The notes: generated by a model from the letters alone, not told the origin. A stretch of DNA of 64,000 nt from Pedobacter frigiditerrae (GCF_032678705.1 NZ_JAVTSS010000002.1:1984001-2048000); one strand, 5' to 3'; positions 43,830-53,963 are shown, counted from the stretch's first letter. Numbers and translations are program-made.

Positions 43830-45617
43830 ATGGAGTTTAACTATATCATCATTCTTGTTTGTGTAGCCTTGGCGGGTTTCTTAATTTTTAAAGAATTCAA
43901 AAGGAGCGATAAATCTAGATTGATTTGGAGATGGATAGCTAGTGTTTTGATGATTGCCTGTTTTGCATTATTAATTATTCCGATCAATTATTCAGTAAAA
44001 AAACAAGAAGCAGCAGGTGTTTTAAATCTACTAACTGAAGGTGTCGCTTTAGATACTATTACAAGTATAAGAGACACAAAGTACGATTTAGATTCAACGC
44101 TGTTTGCCATTAGAAAAAATCAAAAAATTAATCATATAGCAGATTTAGCTTATTATTTAAAGGAGCATCCAAATGTTAAAAAGGTAAACATTTATGGTTA
44201 TGGGCTTAGTGCAAATGAGCTTAAAATATTAAAGGATAAAGAAGTTTCTTTCCATCCAGCAAATCTGCTTTCTGGTATTATTTCCGCCAGTTGGCGAAAC
44301 AAATTAAAAGCTACAGAAAACTTCAAAGTTCAAGGTGTTTATCATAATGCTAGCAAGGAAACTGTTAAGCTAAAACTTTGTGGAATGGGTGCAAGTCTCG
44401 ATTCGGTAAACATTAAGCCTAGCGCAGAATTCAATTTTTCTTTAGCAAATACACCAAAACAAATTGGTAAAGCAGTATTTACTTTAATTGCCTTGCAAGG
44501 AAAAGATACATTGTCAGTTGAACCTGTACCATTTGAAGTAGAAAATAAACAACCAATTAATGTTTTAATTTTAGCATCCTTTCCAGATTTTGAATATAAG
44601 TTTTTAAAGAAATGGCTGTATGAAAATCAATATGCAGTTGCTTTAAGAAGCCAGATCAGCAAGAATAAATACAGCACAGATTTCTTGAACATGAAAGCTG
44701 TGAATGTAAATCAGCTTAATCAAGCTTTGCTTAAAAATATGGATTTAGTGGTTATAGATGAGGATGAACTTGCTGCAATTCCTACAACAGATAGGTCTTC
44801 AATTTATAATGCCGTAGATAATGGAATGGGTTTAATTGTTCGAGTAACCAATCCAAAACCTCAAGCTAACGTTCAGAACTTTAACCAATATGAAGTGCTT
44901 TCTGCAATAGAAAAACCATTGTCTTTAAGGTCGTCTGATCAGTTGAAGTTTAGTGATTTATCTTTTAAACAGACTTTGTTTTTAAAGTCAGGTGTAAACA
45001 ATCAACCTTTGATTACCGATGAAACAGGGAAGATTGTAGTGAACAGTAGGTTAAGTGGAATGGGAAAAGTTTTAACCTCTACTTTTTCGTCAACCTATCA
45101 ATGGCAATTGGCAGGTAAACAATCTGATTATAGTAACTTTTGGTCTTTGCTTTTTGCTAAATCGTTAAGAAAGAAAATGGAAAGCCAGTCGTTCGCCTTA
45201 GTGCCACAATTTCCATCGGTTGATGAAAAGACAAGGTTAGTGCTTAGCTTGGCTGATGGAAAAGTTCCCAATATTTCAATAGACAGTGTAAAGATAAGTC
45301 CAAGGCAAAATATGGAAATACCATCTGAATGGGATGGATTATATTGGCCAAAATACTATGGATGGCAACGTTTATCTATCAATCAAAAAACAGAAAACAT
45401 CTATTTTTATAAAAAGACTGACTGGAACAATGCGAAAAACTTCATCAAACTGCAGCATACAGCAAATTTCGTAGCTAACCAAGCATCTGAAATGAAGAAT
45501 GATGGTAAAATTGAGTATTTAACTACGGAAACGGTAAATAAATGGTGGTTTTTTGTAGGTTTTATGTTGGTTATTTCTTTCTTATGGTATGAACAACGTT
45601 TTTTGGCTAATAAATAA
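43830..45617 (+). CDS. Membrane protein of the moxR operon, 595 aa
   Basis: Two N-terminal transmembrane helices (about residues 4-18 and 33-52) and one C-terminal helix (about 568-588) flank a large region that should lie in the periplasm. That region includes a Rossmann-like stretch (INVLILASFPDFEYKFLKKW, then NMDLVVIDEDEL), similar to the glutamine-amidotransferase-like domains of BatA-linked proteins. It begins two bases after the preceding stop and is the last gene of the operon. Confidence 0.65.
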   Translation: MEFNYIIILVCVALAGFLIFKEFKRSDKSRLIWRWIASVLMIACFALLIIPINYSVKKQEAAGVLNLLTEGVALDTITSIRDTKYDLDSTLFAIRKNQKINHIADLAYYLKEHPNVKKVNIYGYGLSANELKILKDKEVSFHPANLLSGIISASWRNKLKATENFKVQGVYHNASKETVKLKLCGMGASLDSVNIKPSAEFNFSLANTPKQIGKAVFTLIALQGKDTLSVEPVPFEVENKQPINVLILASFPDFEYKFLKKWLYENQYAVALRSQISKNKYSTDFLNMKAVNVNQLNQALLKNMDLVVIDEDELAAIPTTDRSSIYNAVDNGMGLIVRVTNPKPQANVQNFNQYEVLSAIEKPLSLRSSDQLKFSDLSFKQTLFLKSGVNNQPLITDETGKIVVNSRLSGMGKVLTSTFSSTYQWQLAGKQSDYSNFWSLLFAKSLRKKMESQSFALVPQFPSVDEKTRLVLSLADGKVPNISIDSVKISPRQNMEIPSEWDGLYWPKYYGWQRLSINQKTENIYFYKKTDWNNAKNFIKLQHTANFVANQASEMKNDGKIEYLTTETVNKWWFFVGFMLVISFLWYEQRFLANK

Positions 45618-45763
45618 CCGATTGAAACTAAAATGTTATACTTCTAAGTGGTTTTGCTAAGCTAAAATAGCTACCTTGTTTATCGAACCACTAACCGAGC
45701 TTTTAGCAAGCTCTTGTTACCATTAAAACATTAACACTTACGATAAACTAAAACTAAACAGCT

Positions 45764-47398
45764 TTGAAAAGAAAAGACTTTCTCTACTTATCTGGCATAG
45801 GTGCAAGTGCTTTGCTTTTGCCGGATTTCTCGGCCTATGCAAATCCGATCGACCCTTTACAAGCCCTCGATAAAATAGACGTAAAAATCAAAAAAGAACT
45901 AGCTGATGTTGCTTTAAATGCAGCAAAAGCTAAAGGAGCAACTTATACAGATGTTCGTATTGGTCGTTATTTAAATCAATTTGTTTCTACTAGAGACAAA
46001 CGTGTGCAAGGAGTAGCCAATACTGAATCTTTTGGTGTAGGTATTCGTGTTATTGCTAACGGATGTTGGGGCTTTGCTGCTACCAATACAGTAACCAAGG
46101 AATCTATTGCTAAAACTGCTGAAGAAGCTGTTGCGGTTGCAAAAGCAAATGCTAAAATTCAGGGTGAGGCTGTTCAATTAGCACCCCAAAAAGGCTTTGG
46201 CGAAGTAAGCTGGAAAACGCCTTTGGAGATCAATTCATTTGAAGTTCCCATCAAAGAAAAGGTAGACTTGCTATTAAATGTAAATGATATTGCCATCCAG
46301 AATGGAGCTAGTTTTATAAATGCAGCACTATTTGCAGTGAATGAGCAAAAATACTTTGCTTCAACCGATGGCTCATATATAGATCAAGATATTCATCGTA
46401 TTTATCCAACATTTGGAGTAACGGTTATCGATAGGGCATCAGGTAAATTCAAAACTCAGTCGGCATTAAGTTCGCCAATGGGTATGGGTTATGAGTACAT
46501 GAATGCCAGACCAGAAGATAAAGTAAGTGGTGTAATTACTCGCTACAAAGGTAGGTACGATATACTGGGTGATGTGAAAGAAGCCACTCGTGTAGCCAAA
46601 GAAAAAATTACTGCAAAATCTGTAGAGGCTGGTAAATATGATTTAGTTTTAGACCCATCACATTTGTGGTTAACTATTCACGAATCTGTTGGTCACCCGA
46701 CTGAGTTAGACCGCGTTTTAGGTTATGAGGCAAATTATGCAGGTACTAGTTTCTTAACCTTGGATAAATGGCAGTCTAAGAAATTCAAATTTGGTAGCGA
46801 TAAAGTAAACATCATTGCAGATAAAACTCAAGTTGGCTCTTTAGGCGCAGTAGGTTATGATGATGAGGGAGTAAAATGCAAACAGTGGAATTTAATTAAA
46901 GATGGAGTTTTAGTTAACTACCAAGCCATTAGAGATCAAGCCCATATTATTGGCTTAACAGAATCGCAGGGTTGCTGTTATTCACAAGGGTGGAATGATG
47001 TTCAATTTCAGCGCATGCCAAATGTTTCATTAGCATCTGGTCAAGCAAAATTAAGTGTGGACGACATGATCAAAAATGTAGAAAAAGGCGTTTATATTAT
47101 TGGTGATGGAAGTTATTCCATAGATCAGCAACGCTACAATTTCCAATTTGGCGGTCAGTTATATTATGAAATCAAGGAAGGTAAAATTGTAGGTATGCTT
47201 AACGATGTGGCTTACCAATCAAATACTCAAGAGTTCTGGAATTCATGTTCAGCAATTTGCGATGAAAGTGATTATCGTTTAGGTGGTTCATTTAACGATG
47301 GTAAAGGACAACCTGGACAAAGTAGTGCCGTTTCTCACGGTAGTTCTACAACAAGATTTAATGGAGTTAATGTTATCAATACAGCTAGAAAAATATAA
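45764..47398 (+). CDS. tldD: TldD-family metalloprotease with exported N terminus (paralogue 1)
   Basis: The 544-residue protein carries the TldD zinc motif HESVGHPTELDR (HExxxH) near residue 306, with Cys in SQGCCYSQGW later. TldD and TldE form a heterodimer that degrades unfolded peptides. An N-terminal KRKDFLYLSGIGASALLLP looks like an export signal, unlike the cytoplasmic E. coli protein. The start is TTG at 45764; no in-frame ATG precedes the signal. The TldE-like gene begins two bases after the stop, so they form an operon. Confidence 0.88.
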   Translation: MKRKDFLYLSGIGASALLLPDFSAYANPIDPLQALDKIDVKIKKELADVALNAAKAKGATYTDVRIGRYLNQFVSTRDKRVQGVANTESFGVGIRVIANGCWGFAATNTVTKESIAKTAEEAVAVAKANAKIQGEAVQLAPQKGFGEVSWKTPLEINSFEVPIKEKVDLLLNVNDIAIQNGASFINAALFAVNEQKYFASTDGSYIDQDIHRIYPTFGVTVIDRASGKFKTQSALSSPMGMGYEYMNARPEDKVSGVITRYKGRYDILGDVKEATRVAKEKITAKSVEAGKYDLVLDPSHLWLTIHESVGHPTELDRVLGYEANYAGTSFLTLDKWQSKKFKFGSDKVNIIADKTQVGSLGAVGYDDEGVKCKQWNLIKDGVLVNYQAIRDQAHIIGLTESQGCCYSQGWNDVQFQRMPNVSLASGQAKLSVDDMIKNVEKGVYIIGDGSYSIDQQRYNFQFGGQLYYEIKEGKIVGMLNDVAYQSNTQEFWNSCSAICDESDYRLGGSFNDGKGQPGQSSAVSHGSSTTRFNGVNVINTARKI

Positions 47399-47400
47399 TT

Positions 47401-48717
47401 ATGGCCATATTAAGTAAAGAAGAAGCCCAAGCAATATTAAAAAAAGTACTCAGCTTTTCTAAGGCAGATTCATGTGAAGTGAGTTTGAATGGATCTAACG
47501 GTGGTAATATCCGTTACGCTCGTAATGCTGTTTCTACTGCAGGACAAGTAAACGTGATGAGTTTATCGGTAAACTCAACCTTTGGTAAAAAAACTGGATC
47601 AGCATCTATTAACGAATTTGATGATGCTTCGCTTAAAAAAGTAATAAGCAGAGCTGAAGAATTAGCAATGCTTGCACCAGAGAACCCTGAGTTTATGCCT
47701 TTGTTAGGTGCTCAGACTTTTCAAGAATCGAAAACATACAATGAAAATACAGCTGCCATGACGCCTGATACCAGAGCAGAAATGGTTGGTAAAAGTTTAG
47801 GTGTAGCAAAGGCTGCTAATTTAGATGCTGCAGGATTTTTAGAAAATTCTACTCGTTTTAATTCGGTAATGAACTCTAAGGGTTTGTTTGCTTATAACAA
47901 ATCGACCAATGTTTCATTCTCGGTTACCATTAGGAATAAAGAGGGAACAGGTTCTGGCTATGTAGAGCAAGATTTCAACGATTTGAGTAAAATGGATGTG
48001 CTTGCATTAAGCAAGATTGCGGCTAGCAAAGCCACAGGTTCTGCAGGTGCAAAAGCCATTGAACCAGGAAAATATACAGTGATATTAGAACCATTAGCAG
48101 CTAGTGATATTTTAAGCAATATGTTTAGAGGTTTTGATGCCCGCAGCGCTGATGAAGGAAGAAGTTTCATGAGTAAAAAAGGAGGAGGAACTCGTTTAGG
48201 AGAGCAATTGTTTTCTGAAAACGTAAATATCTACTCTGATCCAATGAATCCTGAATTACCTTCTGCTACTTGGAATGGTGATGGTTTAGCATTAAAAAGA
48301 ACAGATTGGGTTAAAAATGGTGTAGTTAAAAACTTAGCTTACTCTAGATTTTGGGCAGAGAAAAAAGGTGTAGAACCTGTGCCATTTGGAAGAAGTATGG
48401 TAATTGAAGGTGGAACGCAATCTTTGCAGGACTTAATCAAAAGCACCGAAAAAGGAATTTTAGTTACTCGTTTTTGGTATATCCGTTCAGTAGACCCACA
48501 AACATTATTACTTACAGGACTTACACGTGATGGTACTTTCTACATTGAAAACGGCGAAATCAAATTCCCTATTAAAAACTTTAGGTTTAATGAAAGTCCG
48601 GTAATTATGCTAAATAATGTAGAGGCTTTAGGTAAACCAGTTAGAACAGGTAGTGGAATGATTCCTCCAATGAAAATAAAAGACTTTACTTTTTCATCAT
48701 TGTCTGACGCAATTTAA
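47401..48717 (+). CDS. TldE/PmbA-family protein
   Basis: The 438-residue protein is the TldE-type partner: it shares the TldD fold but lacks the HExxxH motif. Recognisable stretches are RYARNAVSTAGQVN at the N terminus and a C-terminal IENGEIKFPIKNFRFNESP. It lacks a signal peptide, whereas both flanking TldD paralogues have one, which raises the question of where the heterodimer assembles. The gene lies between two tldD paralogues. Confidence 0.88.
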   Translation: MAILSKEEAQAILKKVLSFSKADSCEVSLNGSNGGNIRYARNAVSTAGQVNVMSLSVNSTFGKKTGSASINEFDDASLKKVISRAEELAMLAPENPEFMPLLGAQTFQESKTYNENTAAMTPDTRAEMVGKSLGVAKAANLDAAGFLENSTRFNSVMNSKGLFAYNKSTNVSFSVTIRNKEGTGSGYVEQDFNDLSKMDVLALSKIAASKATGSAGAKAIEPGKYTVILEPLAASDILSNMFRGFDARSADEGRSFMSKKGGGTRLGEQLFSENVNIYSDPMNPELPSATWNGDGLALKRTDWVKNGVVKNLAYSRFWAEKKGVEPVPFGRSMVIEGGTQSLQDLIKSTEKGILVTRFWYIRSVDPQTLLLTGLTRDGTFYIENGEIKFPIKNFRFNESPVIMLNNVEALGKPVRTGSGMIPPMKIKDFTFSSLSDAI

Positions 48718-48739
48718 TTAGCTGATCATTATTATAAAA

Positions 48740-48770
48740 TTTGTCATCCTGAGCCTGTCGAAGGACTGAG
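48740..48770. repeat. Dispersed intergenic repeat
   Basis: TCATCCTGAGCCTGTCGAAG is a characteristic intergenic repeat core; related CTGAGCG..GTCGAAG sequences occur near 50490 and 59925. It lies in the 113-base gap between the TldE-like gene and the second tldD gene. Confidence 0.55.
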
Positions 48771-48830
48771 TAAATACTTAGATGCAGTTTCGATAGGCCC
48801 AAGTGGCTTTATTCAAATAAAACCAAGAAA

Positions 48831-50471
48831 TTGAGAAGAAGAGATTTTTTATACATGACAGGTGTAGGCACAGGTGCAGCAATGTTGCCTAGCCTAAATA
48901 CTTTTGGTAGGTTAATTTCTGTTGAAGAAGCCTTAACGCCAATAGATGTAAAGCTAAAAAAACAAATGGCTGATGTAGCTCTTAATGCTGCCAAGTCTAA
49001 GGGTGCAACTTATGCCGATGTTCGCATTGGGAGATACTTGAATCAGGTTATAGCGACAAGAGATGCACGAGTAGAAAACGTAGCAAATGGAGAATCGTAT
49101 GGTATGGGCGTTAGGGTTTTAGCTAACGGGTCATGGGGCTTTGCGGCTACTAATAATTTAGATAATGATAGCATTGCCAAAGCTGCCGAACTAGCGGTTG
49201 CCATAGCAAAAGGTAACTCTAAATTAATGACTGAGCCTGTGCAGCTGGCACCACAAAAAGGATATGGAGAAGTGAGTTGGAAAACACCACTTGAAGTTAA
49301 CTCGTTCGAAGTTCCTATTCCTCAAAAGGTAGAATTATTACTAAATGTAAATGCCGAAGCGCTTAAAGGGGGAGCGAAATATGTAAACTCCAATTTGTTT
49401 ATGATCAATGAGCAGAAATATTTTGCATCAACAGATGGTTCTTATATTGATCAAGATATCCATAGAATATGGCCTACTTTTACGGTTACTAAAATTGACT
49501 CTGCGAGTGGTAAATTTGAAACCCGTAATGCTTTAAGTGCACCAATGGGGATGGGATTTGAATACTTAACTCCTAAAGATAGCGAGAAGATAAAAGGTGG
49601 CCCAGTAACGATGTACAAAAAACGTTACGATATGTTTGAGGATGTGAAAGAAGCAACCGTACACGTAACCGAAAAACTAAAAGCAAAGCCAGTTCCGGCA
49701 GGTAAATACGATTTGATATTAGATCCTTCGCACCTTTTCTTAACCATCCATGAATCTGTTGGTCATCCGACAGAGTTGGATAGAGTATTAGGCTATGAAG
49801 CGAATTTTGCAGGTACAAGTTTTTTAACTTTAGACAAATGGGAAAGTAAAAAATTCAACTTTGGTAGCGAACAAGTAAACATAGTAGCTGATAAGTTGGA
49901 AGTTGGTTCATTAGGGGCAGTAGGATATGATGATGAAGGTGTAAAATGTGGCAAATGGGATATCATTAAAAACGGAATTTTGGTTAACTATCAAACCATA
50001 CGTGATCAAGCTCATATATTGGGATTGGCAGCATCACAAGGTTGTTGTTACGCAGATAGTTGGGAAAGCATTCAATTCCAAAGAATGCCAAATGTATCTC
50101 TTGCACCAAGTAACACAGAATTAACTGCTGCGGATATGGTTAAGGATGTAGAAAAGGGAATTTATATGTTTGGACGTAATTCTTATTCAATTGATCAACA
50201 GCGATATAATTTCCAATTCAGTGCACAATTAGCTTACGAAGTTAAGGAAGGGAAAATAGTAGGTATGTTTAAGGATGCTTCTTACCAATCCAATACACAA
50301 GAATTTTGGAATGCTTGTGTCAAAGTTTGTGGCAAAGGCGATTATAGACTAGGCGGAACTTTTTCAGATGGCAAAGGACAACCTAGTCAGGCAAGTGCAG
50401 TTTCTCACGGCAGTGCTACAACTCGTTTTAATGGCGTTAAAGTAATTAATACGGGTAGTAGGATAGGGTAG
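48831..50471 (+). CDS. TldD-family metalloprotease with Tat-like signal (paralogue 2)
   Basis: The 546-residue product is highly similar to the protein encoded at 45764-47398 and has the same zinc motif HESVGHPTELDR and cysteines (SQGCCYADSW). Its N terminus, RRRDFLYMTGVGTGAAML, fits a twin-arginine signal (RRxFL) better than its paralogue does. The start is again TTG. A tandem copy on the other side of tldE suggests duplication with alternative partners for the same TldE-like subunit. Confidence 0.88.
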   Translation: MRRRDFLYMTGVGTGAAMLPSLNTFGRLISVEEALTPIDVKLKKQMADVALNAAKSKGATYADVRIGRYLNQVIATRDARVENVANGESYGMGVRVLANGSWGFAATNNLDNDSIAKAAELAVAIAKGNSKLMTEPVQLAPQKGYGEVSWKTPLEVNSFEVPIPQKVELLLNVNAEALKGGAKYVNSNLFMINEQKYFASTDGSYIDQDIHRIWPTFTVTKIDSASGKFETRNALSAPMGMGFEYLTPKDSEKIKGGPVTMYKKRYDMFEDVKEATVHVTEKLKAKPVPAGKYDLILDPSHLFLTIHESVGHPTELDRVLGYEANFAGTSFLTLDKWESKKFNFGSEQVNIVADKLEVGSLGAVGYDDEGVKCGKWDIIKNGILVNYQTIRDQAHILGLAASQGCCYADSWESIQFQRMPNVSLAPSNTELTAADMVKDVEKGIYMFGRNSYSIDQQRYNFQFSAQLAYEVKEGKIVGMFKDASYQSNTQEFWNACVKVCGKGDYRLGGTFSDGKGQPSQASAVSHGSATTRFNGVKVINTGSRIG

Positions 50472-50482
50472 ATAATGATGTT

Positions 50483-50552
50483 GTCAGGCTGAGCGTAGTC
50501 GAAGCCTACTTTCTAAATCTAATAGAAAGCATTTCGACTACGCTCAATGTGA
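50483..50552. repeat. Long hairpin repeat between convergent genes
   Basis: GGCTGAGCGTAGTCGAAG pairs with TTTCGACTACGCTCA, with extra pairing TTCTA/TAGAA toward the loop and GTCA/TGAC at the base. It lies between convergent genes and may terminate both. Confidence 0.65.
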
Positions 50553-50576
50553 CATTTCCGTTTAAAAAACTGCTGT

Positions 50577-51020
50577 TTATCCTTCAGCTAACTCTTTTAC
50601 TTTGGCTAAAGCCTTAGGCCACATACCAGCAAACATCTCTATCATTTGCGTGTTTTCTTCAGATTCTTCCATTTCCATGAAAATATGCAGATTGGTTTTT
50701 CCTCCTAAATCTGTTAGGGTATAGTTTTCTTTAGCACCAGCCCAGCGCTTAACCTCGTCACTGTCGAAGTCTTCAATGCCATTTTTAATCATTCCTAAAT
50801 GCTCAATAGACATATATTCGTTGGGTACGGCATCATTAATTCTAGAAACCATCCCGCTATCTTCAGAACCAAGAAATAAAGCCTTGCTTCCTTTTTGCCA
50901 ATCAGTTTCTACTCTCGAACCTTCGCCAAAAGCTGCGGTCCAAATTGGATAGGTTTTTTCGCCAAAAAGTACATCCCATACTTTTTCTCTCGATGCATTG
51001 ATTTCAATATTAAATTCCAT
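50577..51020 (-). CDS. SRPBCC (AHSA1-type) domain protein
   Basis: The 147-residue protein starts with the START-like pattern MEFNIEINASREKVWDVLFG and continues with strands and a C-terminal helix (EMFAGMWPKALAKVKELAEG). These helix-grip proteins bind hydrophobic ligands or act as co-chaperone-like domains. A VOC-family gene lies next upstream on the same strand, 70 bases away, and the two may be co-transcribed. Confidence 0.8.
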   Translation of the reverse strand: MEFNIEINASREKVWDVLFGEKTYPIWTAAFGEGSRVETDWQKGSKALFLGSEDSGMVSRINDAVPNEYMSIEHLGMIKNGIEDFDSDEVKRWAGAKENYTLTDLGGKTNLHIFMEMEESEENTQMIEMFAGMWPKALAKVKELAEG

Positions 51021-51090
51021 AGTATAAATATTTAGTAATTAGTATATTTTAGTTAAACAGACTCTTGACTAGTGACTCCCAACTCAAAAC

Positions 51091-51507
51091 TTAAGAAGAC
51101 ATTTTACTAAAGTCCATATGTAAAAGGTTCCATCTATGTCCATCAAGGTCGATGAATCCACCACCATACATCCAGCCATCTTTTTCTCCGCCTTTGGCAT
51201 AAATTTTACCGCCTGCATCTTCGGCTTTTTGCAACATTTCATCAACTTCTGCTGGGCTTTCGGCATCAATAGAAAACAAAACTTCTGTTCCTTTTGAGGT
51301 ATCTGAAATCTTGTTTCCGCAAAACCCTTCAATGATGTCGTTTCTAAATAACATCATTACAAATTTGCTTTTCTCGCCAATAAAGAAGGATGCCATGGTA
51401 TCGGAAAATGGAAATCTCTCATTTTTTTTAAAGCCCATCTTGCTGAAGAATTCAACTGATCTACTGATATCTGCCACTGGCAAGTTAGCCCAAATCTCTT
51501 TTGTCAT
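51091..51507 (-). CDS. VOC-family (glyoxalase/bleomycin-resistance fold) protein
   Basis: The 138-residue protein has the paired beta-alpha-beta-beta-beta modules of the vicinal oxygen chelate superfamily. It opens NLPVADISRSVEFFSKMGF, has a middle part with SKFVMMLF, and ends GGGFIDLDGHRWNLLHMD. His and Glu positions suit metal binding in some members, but the substrate cannot be predicted. Confidence 0.82.
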   Translation of the reverse strand: MTKEIWANLPVADISRSVEFFSKMGFKKNERFPFSDTMASFFIGEKSKFVMMLFRNDIIEGFCGNKISDTSKGTEVLFSIDAESPAEVDEMLQKAEDAGGKIYAKGGEKDGWMYGGGFIDLDGHRWNLLHMDFSKMSS

Positions 51508-51681
51508 AATTTCTATATTTAGTTTATACTAAGTTCGAAATTATTTCAACTAATTATTGGGGTAAAAACGACAATATTAAGGGGTAAAAGAGACAGATGA
51601 TTTAATTGTTGTAATTTGGCTTGTGCGACTTAATTTGGCATTATTTAATCAATCTATAAAGAATACTTCAAAATAAAGAGT

Positions 51682-51972
51682 ATGGATAAATCATTTTATT
51701 TTCGTTTAATTTTTTATGTTTTGATAACCTTTATATTAAGGGGATTATTTCTTTTAACAGCATTTTTAAGAGGTTATGGCTCTGCTAGTGATCATACAAT
51801 AGACGAGGTTATCTTAAATATAATATTCTTTACGATAAATATTATTGCGTTTTTTCTATTTCTAAAATTAATTAAGAGTTATACCAAAAGAGAATTTTTA
51901 CTGATAGCTATTTTGTGTCTTTTGTTTTGGCTTGGATTGCGTTTATACTATAACTATTTGTCCATTGTATAA
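51682..51972 (+). CDS. Small membrane protein, 96 aa
   Basis: Three hydrophobic segments (about residues 6-28, 45-64 and 74-95) with short charged turns. It is predicted to be integral to the inner membrane. No family is recognised. It lies alone between the divergent VOC gene and the minus-strand gene at 52011. Confidence 0.6.
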   Translation: MDKSFYFRLIFYVLITFILRGLFLLTAFLRGYGSASDHTIDEVILNIIFFTINIIAFFLFLKLIKSYTKREFLLIAILCLLFWLGLRLYYNYLSIV

Positions 51973-52010
51973 GTACGATTAGAGCAACTATCATTGATTT
52001 TAAACTACTA

Positions 52011-52208
52011 TCAACAAGTGGTCCTTGTCTTTCTCACTTGAATAAATCCGCCACCAATCAACGAAAAAGTAAACTCCCAAAAGCCATCACCATCTTCAAA
52101 TTTGATATCCTCTACTTCACCAAAAGTACCAATGCCATTGCTAATTGAATCACCAACTTTAACTTGGGTCAATTCGCTTGTAGGCGTATTATCGTTTAAG
52201 ATTTTCAT
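52011..52208 (-). CDS. Hypothetical protein, 65 aa
   Basis: A short soluble protein with a beta-rich central part (VKVGDSISNGIGTFGEVEDI, GFWEFTFSLIGGGFIQV). A small beta-barrel or SH3-like domain is plausible. It lies 50 bases downstream of thymidine kinase on the same strand, so it may be co-transcribed with it. Confidence 0.55.
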   Translation of the reverse strand: MKILNDNTPTSELTQVKVGDSISNGIGTFGEVEDIKFEDGDGFWEFTFSLIGGGFIQVRKTRTTC

Positions 52209-52258
52209 AATTAAAGTTAAATAGACTGATGACTCTTGACTACCGACTCAAGACTTCT

Positions 52259-52834
52259 TTAGCCCATCGTATTATAACAAGCCCTACATCTAGGCTCATA
52301 ACTATCTTTTTCGCCTAGAAGGATTTTGGCATCATTTACAACCGTACGGTAAGAATAAACAGCAGGGCTTCCACATTGCATACAAACTGCATTTACCTTA
52401 GTTACATGTTCTGCTATAGCTAACAAAGCAGGCATTGGGCCGAATGGTTTGCCCAAGAAATCCATATCTAAGCCAGCAATAATTACCCTTATTCCTTTTA
52501 AAGCTAATTTATTACAAACGTCTGGTAGTTCTTCATCGAAGAATTGGGCTTCATCAATTCCTACAACTTGTGTATTTGCACCTAATAATAAAATGGCAGA
52601 AGAGCTGTCAACAGGTGTTGATTGGATAGAGTTTAAATCGTGTGAAACAACAGCAGTTTCATCGTATCTAGTATCTGTTTTGGGTTTAAATATCTCTACA
52701 TTCAGCTTTGCAATCTGTGCTCTTTTTAATCTTCTAATTAATTCTTCCGTTTTACCAGAGAACATGGAGCCGCAAATTACTTCTATGCTTCCACAAAATT
52801 CTCCTCTTCTAAAGTTTTGCTCGCTGAATAACAT
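52259..52834 (-). CDS. tdk: Thymidine kinase
   Basis: The open frame reaches 52900, but the ATG at 52834 gives the usual N terminus MLFSEQNFRRGEFCGSIEV and a normal length of 191 residues. The P-loop GSMFSGKT follows at about residues 23-30. The Walker B region VVGIDEAQFF and the four-Cys zinc site (CMQC and CRAC) match type II thymidine kinases. It phosphorylates thymidine to dTMP in the salvage pathway. It is divergent from the plus-strand gene at 52929. Confidence 0.92.
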   Translation of the reverse strand: MLFSEQNFRRGEFCGSIEVICGSMFSGKTEELIRRLKRAQIAKLNVEIFKPKTDTRYDETAVVSHDLNSIQSTPVDSSSAILLLGANTQVVGIDEAQFFDEELPDVCNKLALKGIRVIIAGLDMDFLGKPFGPMPALLAIAEHVTKVNAVCMQCGSPAVYSYRTVVNDAKILLGEKDSYEPRCRACYNTMG

Positions 52835-52928
52835 TTGTAAAGGTATTTTAGCCAAATATAAAAGAATTTTATAGTACTTTTGATTGTCATTTATTAACAT
52901 AAATCACCCATTTTTTCGTTAAGTTACT

Positions 52929-53963
52929 ATGATGAACCAAGCAGATCTTTTTAAGAAATTAGGATTGATATTAACTGAATTGAATGAGCAATATCAATTC
53001 TTAGCTCAAAACCCGCAACAACTCAGTGAGTTAGAGCTAGAGCTTTTTCATGCTAATGCAAACTTCTTGGCAGACCACGTACAAATCATCAAAAAGATAA
53101 ATGCCAATCAGCAGCCACCTCTAGTTTTGGCACCTGCCGATGAAGAAGTACCTGATGTTGAAAATACAGTTACTTTTACCAATGATGATACACAAGAAGA
53201 GTGTATGATTGAGGATATAACTTTTGCAGATCAAAAAGAAGAGGAGCAAGAAGTTGTTTTAGAGAAAGAAGAACCTTTAATTCATTTTGAAGAAATTGAG
53301 CATGAAGTTTTTAAGCTAGATAATGAACCCTCTACTTTCGAATTTATTTTAAATGATCATGCTGAGCACGAAAAATTCGAATTTGAAGAGAAAAGTGTTG
53401 ATGAGTTATTTAATCGTCCGTTGAGCGAAGAAGAAGAGCGAATCATTGAACAAAAAAGAAAATTAAGAGAACAACCGATATCAGATATTGTAGAACAAGA
53501 AGAAGATGAAATTGGTCCAGAACCTTTTTTGGTTACTAAACAAGAAGTAATAGAAGAAGAGGAATTCCCAATTGAAAAGGAAGATCTTGAATTGGAAGTT
53601 GCACCTATTGAAAATATTGTTGTTAACAAAGTAGAGCCAGTTGAAGATCCGACTTACAAGCCGACACTAAACGACTTATTAGCAAAATCAAGAGGCGAAA
53701 ATATCAATGCAACAACAAATGTTGTAGTTAAAGATTTAAAACAAGCCATTAATCTAAATGACAAGTTGCTTTACATCAAAGACTTATTCAATGGTTATAA
53801 TTTGGCTTATGCAGAAGCAATTGATTTAGCCAACAAACTCCCCAACTTTGAAGCAGCTGATAACTTTTTCCAGAAGAATTACGCTGTTAAAAATAACTGG
53901 GCAGAAAAACAAGCTACTGTAGATAAGTTTTACACACTACTAAATAGCAGATTTAAGGATTAA
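52929..53963 (+). CDS. Acidic coiled-coil-like hypothetical protein, 344 aa
   Basis: ATG at 52929 or 52932 may start it. Residues 1-60 are helical. The middle (about 75-245) is extremely Glu-rich and probably disordered. The last 90 residues (IKDLFNGYNLAYAEAIDLAN, NFFQKNYAVKNNWAEKQATV) form a helical domain. It is cytoplasmic by composition. Domain layout suggests a scaffold with a flexible linker, but the role is unknown. Confidence 0.7.
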   Translation: MMNQADLFKKLGLILTELNEQYQFLAQNPQQLSELELELFHANANFLADHVQIIKKINANQQPPLVLAPADEEVPDVENTVTFTNDDTQEECMIEDITFADQKEEEQEVVLEKEEPLIHFEEIEHEVFKLDNEPSTFEFILNDHAEHEKFEFEEKSVDELFNRPLSEEEERIIEQKRKLREQPISDIVEQEEDEIGPEPFLVTKQEVIEEEEFPIEKEDLELEVAPIENIVVNKVEPVEDPTYKPTLNDLLAKSRGENINATTNVVVKDLKQAINLNDKLLYIKDLFNGYNLAYAEAIDLANKLPNFEAADNFFQKNYAVKNNWAEKQATVDKFYTLLNSRFKD

